NCBI GenBank assembly: GCA_002288455.1
Contig: NEUS01000001.1
Span: 1 to 64,000 of the forward strand
Direction of reading: 5' to 3'
Length of the DNA: 64,000 nucleotides
Source of the DNA: Opitutia bacterium Tous-C1TDCM
Lineage (GTDB): Bacteria; Verrucomicrobiota; Verrucomicrobiia; Opitutales; Opitutaceae
The position numbers and the translations under genes were made by a program. The notes under the pieces were generated by a model. That model was not told the DNA's origin, made no database searches, and worked only from the letters and a program-made list of their open reading frames with translations. Below, piece by piece: positions 15,563-24,694 of this stretch (the first letter of the stretch is position 1; each line of letters starts with the position of its first letter).

Positions 15563-17071
15563 ATGCCCACTCTGGCCAAAAAAACGCCCTCGCGCCCCGC
15601 TTCCCGTCCGGGCCGGCCCGCGCCGGAACTGATCTTCGGCGACCTCTGGCCTTTCGATCCCGCCCCCGAAACCGCGGATCCGAAACTCAAGCCGCGCTAC
15701 GACCTCTTCATCGGCGGACGCTTCGTCGTGCCGCAGACGGGCAAGTACTTCGATTCGATCAACCCGGCCAACGAGAAGAAACTCGCCGAGATCGCCCTCG
15801 CCGGCCCCGCCGATGTCGACGCCGCCTACGCCGCCGCCGCCAAGGCCGCGGGCCCCTGGGCCCGGCTGCCCGGCCGCGAACGCGCGAAGTACCTTTTCCG
15901 CCTCGCCCGCCTGCTGCAGGACCGCGCCCGCGAATTTGCCGTCGCCGAGACGCTCGACGGCGGCAAGCCGATCAAGGAATCGCGCGACTTCGACGTGCCG
16001 ATGGCCGCCGCGCATTTCTTCTACCACGCCGGTTGGGCCGACAAACTGGAGTACCTCGCCCCGGGCCGGCAGGTCGCGCCGCTCGGCGTCGTCGGCCAGG
16101 TCATCCCGTGGAATTTCCCGCTGCTGATGTTGGCTTGGAAAATCGCGCCCGCCCTCGCCCTCGGCAACACCGTCGTCCTCAAGCCCGCCGAAACCACGAG
16201 CATCACCTGTCTCAAATTCGCCGAGATCATCCAGGAAGCGGGCCTGCCGTCCGGCGTGGTCAATTTCGTCACCGGCGCCGGCGACGTCGGCGCGGCCGTC
16301 GTCAACCATCCCGTCCCGGCCAAGATCGCGTTCACCGGTTCCACCGACGTCGGCAAAATCATCATGCGGGCCCTCGCCGGCACGGACAAAAAGCTCACCC
16401 TCGAGCTCGGCGGCAAGGCGGCCAACATCGTCTTCGACGACGCCCCGCTCGACCAAGCCGTCGAGGGCATCGTCAACGGCATCTTCTTCAACCAGGGCCA
16501 TGTCTGCTGCGCGGGCTCGCGCCTGCTGGTGCACGAGCCGGTGGCCGACGCCGTCCTCGCCAAACTCAAGCGCCGCCTCGCGGTGCTCAAGGTCGGCGAC
16601 CCGCTGGACAAGAACACCGACATCGGCGCGATCAACTCGGCCGCCCAATTGCAGCGCATCCGCGAACTCGTCGCCGCCGGCGAGGCCGAAGGCGCGGAGC
16701 TGTTCCAGCCGGCGTGCCGTCTGCCGGAAAAGGGATTCTATTTCCGGCCGACGCTGTTCAGCGGCGTGTCCATGAGCCACCGGATTGCCCGCGAGGAAAT
16801 CTTCGGGCCTGTGCTCAGCATCCTCACGTTCCGCACCGTCGAGGAAGCCGTCGAGAAGGCCAACAACACCGCCTACGGCCTCAGCGCCGGCGTCTGGACC
16901 GACAAGGGGTCCCGGACCCTCAAGCTGAGCACCGAGCTCAAGGCCGGCGTGGTCTGGGCCAACACCTACAACAAGTTCGATCCGACGTCGCCGTTCGGCG
17001 GATACAAGGAAAGCGGCTTCGGCCGCGAGGGCGGCCGCCAGGGCCTGCTCGACTACGCGAAACTCACCTGA
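15563..17071 (+). CDS. NAD(P)-dependent aldehyde dehydrogenase
   Basis: 502 residues. The catalytic cysteine is C315 in 'NQGHVCCAGSR' and the general base is E281 in 'LELGGKAANIVFDDA'. The cofactor-site lysine lies in 'NTVVLKPAETT', and the 'EEIFGPVLSILTF' signature is present. It oxidises an aldehyde to the acid; acetaldehyde from DeoC (28 nt upstream) is the likely substrate. With the following Cys-less ALDH-like gene, the total of 790 residues and the order match the two halves of ALDH16-type proteins (about 800 residues, catalytic half then degenerate half), here split in two. That equivalence is inferred. Confidence 0.92.
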   Translation: MPTLAKKTPSRPASRPGRPAPELIFGDLWPFDPAPETADPKLKPRYDLFIGGRFVVPQTGKYFDSINPANEKKLAEIALAGPADVDAAYAAAAKAAGPWARLPGRERAKYLFRLARLLQDRAREFAVAETLDGGKPIKESRDFDVPMAAAHFFYHAGWADKLEYLAPGRQVAPLGVVGQVIPWNFPLLMLAWKIAPALALGNTVVLKPAETTSITCLKFAEIIQEAGLPSGVVNFVTGAGDVGAAVVNHPVPAKIAFTGSTDVGKIIMRALAGTDKKLTLELGGKAANIVFDDAPLDQAVEGIVNGIFFNQGHVCCAGSRLLVHEPVADAVLAKLKRRLAVLKVGDPLDKNTDIGAINSAAQLQRIRELVAAGEAEGAELFQPACRLPEKGFYFRPTLFSGVSMSHRIAREEIFGPVLSILTFRTVEEAVEKANNTAYGLSAGVWTDKGSRTLKLSTELKAGVVWANTYNKFDPTSPFGGYKESGFGREGGRQGLLDYAKLT

Positions 17072-17098
17072 ACCGCCGGCGCACACCCGGTCGCAACC

Positions 17099-17965
17099 AT
17101 GTCCCGTCTTCCCGTCACCAAAACCCCGAAGCCCTACGTCGGCGGCGCCTTTATCCGCTCCGAGAGCGGCCGCACGTACCCGCTGGCCGATGCCGCCGGC
17201 GCCTTCTTCGCCCACCTGCCGCAGTGCACGCGGAAGGATCTGCGCAACGCCGTCGAGGCCGCGGCCAAGGCCGGCCCCGGCTGGGCGAAACGCACGGCGT
17301 ACAACCGCGGCCAGATCCTTTACCGTCTCGCCGAGATGCTCGAAGCGCGCGCCGAAGAAATGACCGCCGTGCTGGTCCGCTTCGGCGTTGCCCGGGCCGC
17401 GGCCGCTCGCGAAGTCGCCGCCGCTGTCGACCGCCTCGTGTACTACGCCGGCTGGGCCGACAAGTACGAGCAGGTGCTCGGCAACGTGAACCCCGTCGCG
17501 TCGCCGCATTTCAATTTCACCGTCACCGAACCGATGGGCATCGTCGGCGTCGTCGCGCCCGATGCGCCGTCGCTGCTCGGCCTCGTTTCCCTCGTCGCCC
17601 CTGTGATCGTCAGCGGCAACACCGTCGTCGCGCTCGCCTCGGAGGCGACGCCCTATCCCGCCGTGCTGCTCGGCGAAATGCTCGCGACCAGCGATCTGCC
17701 CGGCGGCGTCGTCAATTTGCTCACCGGATTCCGCCGCGAATTGGTCCCGACGTTTGCCACGCATGCGCACCTGCGCGCGCTCAACGCTGCCGTCGGGCCC
17801 GAGGACGCGAAGGCGCTGCGGCTCGGCGCCGCCGACAGCATCAAGCGCGTGCGGATCGCGGGCGCCGCCAAGCCGGCCGATTGGCTGTCCGCCCGCGAGG
17901 AGAGTGTTTACGCGATCCGCGATTTCCTCGAGTTCAAGACGACCTGGCACCCGATCGGCGCCTGA
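17099..17965 (+). CDS. Truncated, cysteine-less aldehyde dehydrogenase-like protein
   Basis: 288 residues, matching only part of an aldehyde dehydrogenase: N-terminal 'KPYVGGAFIRSESGRTYPL' and 'MGIVGVVAPDAPSLLGLVSLVAPVIVSGNTVVALAS', then 'LPGGVVNLLTG'. The stretch that should carry the catalytic Glu and Cys is absent, and the lysine of the cofactor site is replaced ('ALAS' instead of 'LKPA'). It starts 27 nt after the real ALDH gene and is probably co-translated with it. A structural or regulatory partner, like the non-catalytic second domain of ALDH16 proteins, is the best inference. Confidence 0.85.
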   Translation: MSRLPVTKTPKPYVGGAFIRSESGRTYPLADAAGAFFAHLPQCTRKDLRNAVEAAAKAGPGWAKRTAYNRGQILYRLAEMLEARAEEMTAVLVRFGVARAAAAREVAAAVDRLVYYAGWADKYEQVLGNVNPVASPHFNFTVTEPMGIVGVVAPDAPSLLGLVSLVAPVIVSGNTVVALASEATPYPAVLLGEMLATSDLPGGVVNLLTGFRRELVPTFATHAHLRALNAAVGPEDAKALRLGAADSIKRVRIAGAAKPADWLSAREESVYAIRDFLEFKTTWHPIGA

Positions 17966-17979
17966 GCCGGACTGATGCA

Positions 17980-18110
17980 GTTGAGAGTGGAAAGTTGAAG
18001 GTTGAGAGATCGATCCGAGATAGGTCGGGTCGGAACCTGGGTAAGGAAATGTGACCGCAGCACGATACGTGCGAAACCGGGCGGTTCTGCTCTCAACTCC
18101 CAACCAAGCT
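17980..18110. repeat. Inverted pair of GTTGAGAG heptad arrays with core
   Basis: The left array (GTTGAGA/GTTGAAG units, 17980-18008) is followed by the edge ATCGATCCG. A core of about 80 nt leads to the right array (CTCTCAACTCCCAAC, 18090-18104) in inverted orientation. The right end (18077-18110) matches 1573-1606 at 30 of 34 positions. It begins 14 nt after the aldehyde dehydrogenase-like stop codon. Confidence 0.65.
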
Positions 18111-18205
18111 TGCGCGACTACACGAGTGCGCCTGAGCCAGCGGAAAACGGCATTCCGCCCGCCGCGGCGTTGACGTCGTCCCGGCGTTGCGTCGACGTTT
18201 CGTCC

Positions 18206-19525
18206 ATGCTGCTTCCCCGCCTGTCCCGCGCGTCCGCGTGGGTCTTCGCTGCCGCCCTGCTGTTCTCGGTTTCCGCGCCGATTTTTCGCGCGGCCGATCT
18301 TTCCCCGGAAGAGGTCCGGGCGCAAAGGATCGTCGCGTCCCCCTCGTACCAGGCCGCCGTCAAGGCCTTCGACCGCGACTTTGCCCGCTACGTGAAGGAT
18401 CTGATTTTCCTGACCGAAATTCCCGCGCCGCCTTTCAAGGAACAGCTCCGCGGCGAGGCTTATGCGAAACTGCTCCGCGAGGTCGGCCTGGAAAACGTCA
18501 CCACCGACGCCGAAGGCAATGTCATGGGCCTTTGGCGCGGGCGCACCGGCAACACGATGCCGCTCCTGGCGGTCGCGGCGCACCTCGACACCGTGTTCCC
18601 CGAGGGCACCGACGTCACCGTGAAGCGCAACGGCTCCCGCCTCATGGCGCCCGGCATCGGCGACGACACCCGCGGCCTCGCGTTCCTGCTTGCGGCGATC
18701 CGCGCCATGAAGGCCGCGAAGGTCGAGACCCCGGGCGACATCCTCTTCATCGGCAACGTCGGCGAGGAAGGGCCCGGCGACCTGCGCGGCATGCGTTACC
18801 TCTTCGGCAAGGGGCCGTGGAAGGACAAGATCAAGCGCTTCATCACGGTCGATGGCGGCAACAACGATCTCATCACCAACGGCGCCCTCGGCAGCAAACG
18901 CTACCGCGTCACCTTCAAGGGCCCCGGCGGCCACAGCTGGGGCGCGTTCGGCCAGGTCAGCCCGGCCTTCGCGTTGGGCAACGTGATCGCCCGCCTCGGC
19001 AAAATCGTCGTCCCGAAGCAGCCCAAGGTTTCCTACAACGTCGGCATCGTCAGCGGCGGCACCTCGGTGAACTCGATCCCCTTCGAAGTTTCGCTGGAGG
19101 TCGACATGCGCTCGGTATCGCGGGAGGAATTGCTCAAGATCGACGCGCAGTTCCTCAAGTTGGTCGACGAAGCCGTGGCCGAGGAAAACGCGGCGCGGTC
19201 CACGACCTTCGGCAAAATCACCGCCGACGTGAAATTGATCGGCGAGCGTCCGTCGGGCGTCACGGCCCCGGAGACGCCGCTGCTGCGGCAGGTCATCGCC
19301 ACGATGAAATCGTTCGAAAAGGTGCCCGTCTGGAATGTCGGCAGCACCGACGCCAACATCCCCATCAGCCTCGGTATTCCGGCCTTCGCGATGTCGCCCC
19401 AGGCCGGCAACCGCGGCGGCCGCGCCCATTCGCTCGACGAATGGATCGACGTCGACCAGCCGGCTTCCGTGAAGGACTTCGGCCTCGCGCTCGCGCTCCT
19501 GCTCAGCGTCGCCGAGGCGCCCTGA
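18206..19525 (+). CDS. Secreted M20-family metallopeptidase
   Basis: 439 residues with signal peptide (about 1-30). Zinc-site motifs of the M20/peptidase T-carboxypeptidase G2 clan are in order: 'AAHLDTVFPEG' (first His/Asp), 'GIGDDTRGLA' (bridging Asp), 'GNVGEEGPGDLRG' (catalytic Glu and ligand), 'TVDGGN', and near the end 'GRAHSLDEW' (last His). A dimerisation domain lies between ('KRYRVTFKGPGGHSWGAFG'). It should hydrolyse peptides or acyl-amino acids in the periplasm. ATG 18206 was chosen because it begins the signal peptide; upstream sequence in this frame is repeat-derived. Confidence 0.9.
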   Translation: MLLPRLSRASAWVFAAALLFSVSAPIFRAADLSPEEVRAQRIVASPSYQAAVKAFDRDFARYVKDLIFLTEIPAPPFKEQLRGEAYAKLLREVGLENVTTDAEGNVMGLWRGRTGNTMPLLAVAAHLDTVFPEGTDVTVKRNGSRLMAPGIGDDTRGLAFLLAAIRAMKAAKVETPGDILFIGNVGEEGPGDLRGMRYLFGKGPWKDKIKRFITVDGGNNDLITNGALGSKRYRVTFKGPGGHSWGAFGQVSPAFALGNVIARLGKIVVPKQPKVSYNVGIVSGGTSVNSIPFEVSLEVDMRSVSREELLKIDAQFLKLVDEAVAEENAARSTTFGKITADVKLIGERPSGVTAPETPLLRQVIATMKSFEKVPVWNVGSTDANIPISLGIPAFAMSPQAGNRGGRAHSLDEWIDVDQPASVKDFGLALALLLSVAEAP

Positions 19526-19708
19526 GGCGCCGCGGCGCGGTTTCGCGATTTCCCTCCGGCGACTTCCGCCGGCGCGGCGGCGCCGTTCATCCCGGTTCCG
19601 CTTCCGCTCATCCCGCCCCGCGGGTCAGCGGCCGGAATTGCCGCTAGGGTGCGCCCATGCCGTCCGAAGTCATGTTGCCACGCCCGTAGTCCCGGTCTCT
19701 GTAGCCGT

Positions 19709-20836
19709 ATGTCCGCCGTCGCAACGCCCACTTCCGTTTTGCTCGAGAGCGAGGCCCGCCGCCGGCGCGCGCAGGAGCGGATGTACGTGATTTTCCAGGT
19801 CGTGGGCTGGAGCTTCTTCCTGCTGCTGCAGACGTTCTTCGTGCTCGTGCTGCCGCAGAAGCCGCAGACCGCGGACCAGATTGCCGAGACGCTCTCGACC
19901 GTGGTCTTCGTGGTCGCGCTGGGTCTGCTGATCACGCATTTCACGCGGCCCTGGCTGGTGCGCTGGAACTGGAAGGACCTCGGCTGGCTGGCCCTGGCGC
20001 CGCGTATTCTGGGTCTGAGTACACTGCAGTCCCTTGTCTGGACGCTTGTCGGCTTCGCGTATCCCTACCTCGTGCTCCAGATCCCGTGGCCCGGCAAAAC
20101 GCCGATCTGGGTCGCGATGGTCCTGAGTGTGGTCAACGGGATCATCCTCCTCGCGGGTTGGCTCTGCGTTTATTTTTTCTACCACCTCTTCGACCGTTTC
20201 AACCGGCTCCAGATCGAGCAGCTCAAGCTCGCCACCAACGTCAAGGAGGCCGAACTCCGCGCCCTGAAGTCGCAGGTCAACCCGCACTTTATCTTCAATT
20301 CGCTCAATTCCCTCCGCGCGCTCATCGACGAGGATCCCGCCCGCGCCCGCGAGGCCGTCACCCACCTCGCGAATCTCCTGCGCTATTCCCTCCAGAGCGG
20401 CCAACTCGAGACCGTGCCGTTCGAGGACGAGCTCCGCACCGTCAACGACTACCTCGCGCTCGAGCAGATCCGCCACGAGGAACGCCTGCGCGTGCGCCTC
20501 GACATCGACCCCGCGACCCTCGGTCTGCCGATCCCGCCGCTGCTGCTGCAGACTCTCGTGGAGAACGCGGTCAAGTACGGCATCTCCACCCGGCCCGAGG
20601 GCGGCGAAATCGCGATCGTCGCGCGCCGCGAGCACAACGCGCTGCGGCTGCAGGTCAGCAATCCGGGCGATCTCGCCCCCGCGGCGGCGCCGACTTCGAC
20701 CGGGCTCGGGCTCCGCAATGCCGCGGAACGCCTGCGCCTGCTCTTCGGCGACCGCGCCTCGCTGCAGCTTCGGGCGGCCGCGCCCGAGCTGGTGGTCGCC
20801 GAGGCCGTGCTCCCCCTGCAACCCGCGCGCGCATGA
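19709..20836 (+). CDS. LytS-type sensor histidine kinase
   Basis: 375 residues with four predicted membrane helices (about 25-45, 58-76, 92-118, 127-160). The His_kinase domain follows, with H193 in 'LKSQVNPHFIFNSLNSLRALI', N box 'LLQTLVENAVKYGIS' and G2 box 'STGLGLRNAAERLRLLFG'. It has no periplasmic sensor domain, as in many YehU/LytS-like kinases. Its stop overlaps the ATG of the response regulator (ATGA). ATG 19709 is preferred to the in-frame GTG at 19649. A ten-codon frame (ATG 19656, stop 19686) lies just upstream and may be chance. Confidence 0.9.
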   Translation: MSAVATPTSVLLESEARRRRAQERMYVIFQVVGWSFFLLLQTFFVLVLPQKPQTADQIAETLSTVVFVVALGLLITHFTRPWLVRWNWKDLGWLALAPRILGLSTLQSLVWTLVGFAYPYLVLQIPWPGKTPIWVAMVLSVVNGIILLAGWLCVYFFYHLFDRFNRLQIEQLKLATNVKEAELRALKSQVNPHFIFNSLNSLRALIDEDPARAREAVTHLANLLRYSLQSGQLETVPFEDELRTVNDYLALEQIRHEERLRVRLDIDPATLGLPIPPLLLQTLVENAVKYGISTRPEGGEIAIVARREHNALRLQVSNPGDLAPAAAPTSTGLGLRNAAERLRLLFGDRASLQLRAAAPELVVAEAVLPLQPARA

Positions 20837-21564
20837 AAGCCCTCATCATCGACGACGAGCGCCTCGCGCGCAACGAACTGCGCCGGCTGCTGGCCGCGTA
20901 TCCGGATCTTGAAGTCGCCGGCGAGGCCGCCAACGCGAAGCAGGCGCGCGAGCAGCTCGCCGCCCTCCGGCCCGGGCTCATTTTCCTCGACGTGCAGATG
21001 CCCGGGGAGACCGGCCTCCAGCTGCTCGAGACCCTCGAGCCGCCCGTGCCGCACGTGATCTTCACCACCGCCTACGACGAGTTCGCGGTGAAGGCCTTCG
21101 AGCTCAACGCGCTCGACTACCTGCTCAAGCCCGTCGACCCCGCGCGCTTCGCCGCCGCGATCGACCGCCTCCGCGCCAAGGTCGCCGCCGGCCCCGCCGC
21201 CGGCCCGAAGGCGCCGCCGCGCGAATGGCTCGCCGCGGAGGACAAGGTCTTCGTCCGCGAGGGCGACCGTTGCTGGTTCGTCGAGGTGAAGGCGATCCGC
21301 CTGCTCGAAAGCGAAGGGAACTACACCCGCGTGCATTTCGACACCGCCCAACCCCAGCTTTTCCGTTCCCTCAACGCCATGGAGGAGCGGCTCGATCCGA
21401 AGTATTTCTTCCGCGCCAACCGGCGCCAGATCATCAACCTCGCCTGGATCGAGAAAATCGAGCCGTGGTTCAGCGGCGGCCTGCTTGTCCACCTCAAGGG
21501 CGGCGCCAAGGTCGAGCTGAGCCGCCGCCAAGCCCAGGATTTCCGCGAGCAGATGAGTCTCTGA
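20833..21564 (+). CDS. LytTR-family response regulator
   Basis: 243 residues. Receiver domain: 'IIDDERLARNELRRLL', phospho-acceptor D53 in 'LIFLDVQMPGETGLQLL', 'FTTAYDEFAVKAFELNALDYLLKP'. The LytTR DNA-binding domain covers about 140-243 ('IRLLESEGNYTRVHF', 'FFRANRRQIINLAWI'). It overlaps the kinase gene by 4 nt, so the pair is coupled. An ABC exporter starts 133 nt downstream in the same direction and may be its target; that link is inferred from position. Confidence 0.93.
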   Translation: MKALIIDDERLARNELRRLLAAYPDLEVAGEAANAKQAREQLAALRPGLIFLDVQMPGETGLQLLETLEPPVPHVIFTTAYDEFAVKAFELNALDYLLKPVDPARFAAAIDRLRAKVAAGPAAGPKAPPREWLAAEDKVFVREGDRCWFVEVKAIRLLESEGNYTRVHFDTAQPQLFRSLNAMEERLDPKYFFRANRRQIINLAWIEKIEPWFSGGLLVHLKGGAKVELSRRQAQDFREQMSL

Positions 21565-21697
21565 AAATCGGAAAACCGGGAAATTGGAAAATCGGGAAAC
21601 CTCGCGCGCCGGACGTGCTTGTTTCCTCGGACTTCCCCGGCCCGAGCACCGTTTTCCTCTTTCCCGCTTTCCGCCTTTTCCACTTTTCGGAATTCCC
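21564..21697. repeat. Inverted pair of GGAAAATC octad arrays
   Basis: Left array GAAAATCG-GAAAACCG-GGAAATTG-GAAAATCG (21564-21600), then a core of about 50 nt, then TTTCCCGCTTTCCGCC-type units (21651-21690) in inverted orientation. The element starts at the last base of the response-regulator stop codon and fills the whole gap to the ABC ATPase start. Confidence 0.6.
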
Positions 21698-22438
21698 ATG
21701 ATCGAAGCCCGCCAACTCACCAAGACGTTCCGCGACAAAAAGCGGGGCGAGATCGTTGCCGCCGAGGATATCACGTTCCGCGTTTCCCCGGGCCAGATCT
21801 ACGGTCTGCTCGGAGCCAACGGCGCCGGCAAAACCACGACTCTCCGCATGCTCGCGACGCTGCTGCAGCCGTCCCGCGGCGGCGCGACGGTCGCGGGCTT
21901 CGACATCGTGCGCGACGCCGCCAAGGTCCGCGCGCATGTCGGGTTTCTCGCCGCCAGCACCGCCCTTTACGGCCGGCTCACCGCCCGCGAGATGATCGCC
22001 TACTTCGGCCGCCTCAACGGGCTCACCGGCGCGCAGATCAAGGCGCGCACGCAGCAGCTCGCGGCCGACCTCGAGATGGACGAATTCCTCGACCGCCGCT
22101 GCGACAAGTTTTCCACCGGCATGAAGCAGAAGACGTCGATCGCGCGGACGCTGGTCCACGATCCCGCGGTGATGATTTTCGACGAGCCGACGCTCGGCCT
22201 CGACGTCATCGCCGCCCGCACGATCGTCCGCTTCGTCCGCGACTGCCGCAACCGCGGCAAGACCGTCATCTACTCCACGCACGTGATGAGCGAGGTCGAG
22301 AAACTGTGCGACGTCGTCGGCATCATCCACGGCGGCAAACTGCTCGCCGAGGGCACGCTCCCGGAACTGCGCGCCCGCACCGGCGAGACCGATGTCGAGG
22401 AGATCTTCGTCAAGACGGTCGGCGGCGACCAACCCTGA
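21698..22438 (+). CDS. ABC transporter ATP-binding protein (NatA-like exporter)
   Basis: 246 residues. Walker A 'GANGAGKTT' (39-47), ABC signature in the divergent form 'FSTGMKQK' (138-145), Walker B 'VMIFDEPT' (158-165) and the H-loop 'STHVMSE' are all present. The 'FSTGMKQK' signature and the single ATPase domain fit the sodium-exporter-like (NatA) and gliding/export groups. It energises the permease encoded 13 nt downstream. Substrate unknown. Confidence 0.92.
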   Translation: MIEARQLTKTFRDKKRGEIVAAEDITFRVSPGQIYGLLGANGAGKTTTLRMLATLLQPSRGGATVAGFDIVRDAAKVRAHVGFLAASTALYGRLTAREMIAYFGRLNGLTGAQIKARTQQLAADLEMDEFLDRRCDKFSTGMKQKTSIARTLVHDPAVMIFDEPTLGLDVIAARTIVRFVRDCRNRGKTVIYSTHVMSEVEKLCDVVGIIHGGKLLAEGTLPELRARTGETDVEEIFVKTVGGDQP

Positions 22439-22451
22439 ACCCGCGCCATCC

Positions 22452-23690
22452 ATGAACTGGACCAACATCGCCACGATCTACACCAAGGAGCTGCGCGACA
22501 TGCTGCGCGACCGCCGCACGCTGCTCTCGATGATCATCATCCCGACGCTCGTGATGCCCGCCATCATGGCGTTGGTCGCGTTCATCTCGTTCAAGGTGGT
22601 GCGCGAAGCGCGGGCCACGGCGCCCACGGTGATGGTGATCGGCGGCGACGATTCGCCGGCCGTCCGGGCCGCGCTCGGCGCCAACGACAAGGTCAAGATC
22701 GTGCCCGCGGCCCCCGATTGGAAGCGGCAGATTTCCGACAAAAAAGTCCGCGCCGCGGTGGAACTGCCGCCCGGCTTCGACGCCGTCCTCGCCCGGGGCG
22801 CGCCGGCCGCCGTGAAGATCTACAATTACGAAGGCGAGATGCGTTCGGCCTTCGCCGTTTCCGAGCTCCGCCGCTTCTTCAACGACTACCGCGACCGCGA
22901 GATCGCGGCCCGCCTGGATCGCCGCGGCCTGCCGCCGGAACTCGTGAAGCCCTTCGAGCTGAAGACCGAAAATGTCGCCCCGCCCGAGAAGGTCGGCGGC
23001 AACGTGATCGGCGGGCTGATCCCGTACCTGTTCATCCTGCTCGCGTTCACCGGGGCCATGTACCCGGCGATGGACCTGACCGCCGGCGAGAAGGAACGCG
23101 GCACGATGGAGACGATCCTTTGCAGCCCGGTGGCGCGCATCGATCTCGTGCTCGGCAAGTTCCTCATGGTGCTCACGGCGTCCCTGGGCACGGTGCTGTT
23201 CTCCCTGCTGTCGATGACGCTCACGTTCCTCGCCGGCGGTTCGCTGTTCGCCAAGTTCGGCGGCGCCGCCGCGGCCGGGGCGGCGAAGACCGCGGCGGCC
23301 GCGGGTCCGGCGCTGCCGGCGCTCGACCCGCTGGGCCTGATCGCTGTACTCGGAATGGTGATACCGGTGGCGGTGCTGTTCTCCGCCGTCCTGCTGGCGG
23401 TTTCCCTCTTCGCCAAAAGCTTCAAGGAAGCGCAGAGCTACGTCTCGCCGCTGATCATCGTCATCATTTTGCCCGCGGTCGTCGGCATGCTGCCCGGCGT
23501 CGAGCTCAACGCCAAACTCGCGCTCGTCCCGATCCTCAACGTGTCGCTGGTCAGCAAGGAACTCGTCTCGGGCGTGTGGCAGTGGTCCTACCTCGCGCTC
23601 ATCTTCGGCTCGACCTGCCTGTACGCCGCCGCGGCGCTCGGGCTCGCGGTGAAGATGTTCCAGCGCGAGGACGTGATCTTCCGGTCGTAA
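22452..23690 (+). CDS. ABC transporter permease (NatB/ABC-2 type)
   Basis: 412 residues. An N-terminal helix (about 27-48) is followed by a soluble loop of about 150 residues ('VMVIGGDDSPAVRAALG', 'YEGEMRSAFAVSELRRFF'). Then come five or more helices with the ABC-2 permease signature 'AMDLTAGEKERGTMETILCSPV'. It is the partner of the ATPase encoded 13 nt upstream. The combination resembles NatAB, which exports sodium in Bacillus; here it is adjacent to a LytTR system. A proton/sodium or peptide substrate cannot be distinguished from sequence. Confidence 0.9.
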   Translation: MNWTNIATIYTKELRDMLRDRRTLLSMIIIPTLVMPAIMALVAFISFKVVREARATAPTVMVIGGDDSPAVRAALGANDKVKIVPAAPDWKRQISDKKVRAAVELPPGFDAVLARGAPAAVKIYNYEGEMRSAFAVSELRRFFNDYRDREIAARLDRRGLPPELVKPFELKTENVAPPEKVGGNVIGGLIPYLFILLAFTGAMYPAMDLTAGEKERGTMETILCSPVARIDLVLGKFLMVLTASLGTVLFSLLSMTLTFLAGGSLFAKFGGAAAAGAAKTAAAAGPALPALDPLGLIAVLGMVIPVAVLFSAVLLAVSLFAKSFKEAQSYVSPLIIVIILPAVVGMLPGVELNAKLALVPILNVSLVSKELVSGVWQWSYLALIFGSTCLYAAAALGLAVKMFQREDVIFRS

Positions 23691-23813
23691 AGATTCCGGC
23701 AATCGGCGGGTGCGCGGCCGGGTTGAGGTAAACTCCGGGTAAAAACCGGTTCGCGCCGTAGCCGGCCGGCGCGGAAAGGGCTAGGGTGGTCCCGCAGCAA
23801 GCAGGAACACCAC

Positions 23814-24398
23814 ATGAACCCGACCATCACCTTTCCGCCGTCCGGCCCCGCCCTGAAGTTGGAGCGCACGGCGCCCTCCGCCGAGAAGTGGGCCGCCACG
23901 CTCGCCGAGGAGCGGCGTCGGTTGCAGGAAGACCAGGATGCGCTCCGCGAGCGCGAGCAGAACCTCCGCGATTACGAGCTCCGGCTGCGTTCCCTGCAGG
24001 CCGAGATCGAGGCCGGCCGTGCCGGCGAGAACCGCGGCTTCACCGCCGCGCCGATGCCGCAGGCCGAGGTGCGGTCGCCGCGGCGCGATACTTTCGAGGA
24101 AGACACCGCTTTGCAGGCCGGCTGGGAAAAACTCCACCGCGCCCGCGAGCTGTTCGCGGCCGAGCAGAACAATCTCCGCGACGACCGCATCGCGGTCCGC
24201 GAACAGGAAGCCGCGTTGCGCCGCCGCGAGGCCGCGGTGTCGGAGCGCGAATCCCGGCTTGCCGCGCGCGAAGCGCTGGTCGCGGCGGCGGCCCCCGCGG
24301 AACCGATGGCCGGCGAACATACGATGTCGGCGGTGACGCGGCTCACGCGGGCGCCGTTCAACATGGCCCGCTCCGTTTTCGGCGCGAAGAAGGCCTGA
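23814..24398 (+). CDS. Coiled-coil protein of unknown function
   Basis: 194 residues, mostly Glu/Arg/Ala heptads predicted to form a coiled coil (about 25-65 and 105-155: 'EERRRLQEDQDALREREQNLRDYELRLR', in two blocks). The N-terminus is Pro-rich and the C-terminus positively charged ('LTRAPFNMARSVFGAKKA'). No signal peptide or enzyme motif. A strong intrinsic terminator follows 30 nt after the stop codon, so it is probably a single-gene transcript. GCTAGGGTGGTCCC at 23780-23793 resembles GCTAGGGTGCGCCC at 19643-19656 and may be a shared promoter piece. Confidence 0.7.
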   Translation: MNPTITFPPSGPALKLERTAPSAEKWAATLAEERRRLQEDQDALREREQNLRDYELRLRSLQAEIEAGRAGENRGFTAAPMPQAEVRSPRRDTFEEDTALQAGWEKLHRARELFAAEQNNLRDDRIAVREQEAALRRREAAVSERESRLAAREALVAAAAPAEPMAGEHTMSAVTRLTRAPFNMARSVFGAKKA

Positions 24399-24428
24399 AG
24401 CATTTTGGAGTAATCACGACTCGGCGCC

Positions 24429-24465
24429 AGGGCGGTGGCCGCAAGGCCGCCGCCCTGTTTTTTTT
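24429..24465 (+). terminator. Intrinsic terminator after the coiled-coil gene
   Basis: 12-bp GC-rich stem (arms 24429-24440 and 24445-24456) with a GCAA loop and a run of eight T (24458-24465). It begins 30 nt after the coiled-coil gene stop codon. Confidence 0.9.
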
Positions 24466-24607
24466 GGCGCCGGCCGCGGCGCACACCGGTACGTGCCGGC
24501 GCAGAATATCGGGCCGCGCGGAAAAATCCGCTTGCGCGAAGTTGGGCAAACCAACATCGCTTGCGCCGTTGAACTTTTCCGCCCGAGCCGCCGTTGCCGT
24601 ACGCGTC

Positions 24608-24694
24608 ATGAAAATGACGACGGTCAAACGCGCCCGTTGGCACGGGTCGGCTTGGCGACGATGGCACCGCGCGGAATCCGCGCCGATCGGCTGA
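24608..24694 (+). CDS. Candidate leader peptide rich in Trp/His/Arg
   Basis: A 28-codon frame lies in the gap 24399-24798, which holds no other gene. Codons 11, 16 and 19 are Trp, codons 12 and 20 are His, and six Arg codons occur ('RARWHGSAWRRWHR'). It overlaps a segment (24646-24657) that can pair with the 5' arm of the downstream terminator, the arrangement of a transcriptional attenuator. No clear ribosome-binding site is seen. Coding status is inferred from architecture only. Confidence 0.45.
   Translation: MKMTTVKRARWHGSAWRRWHRAESAPIG

Noticed and set aside
19656-19688. Ten-codon frame upstream of the second LytS-type kinase as a leader peptide
   Set aside because: No special codon run, no terminator or alternative hairpin downstream; probably chance.
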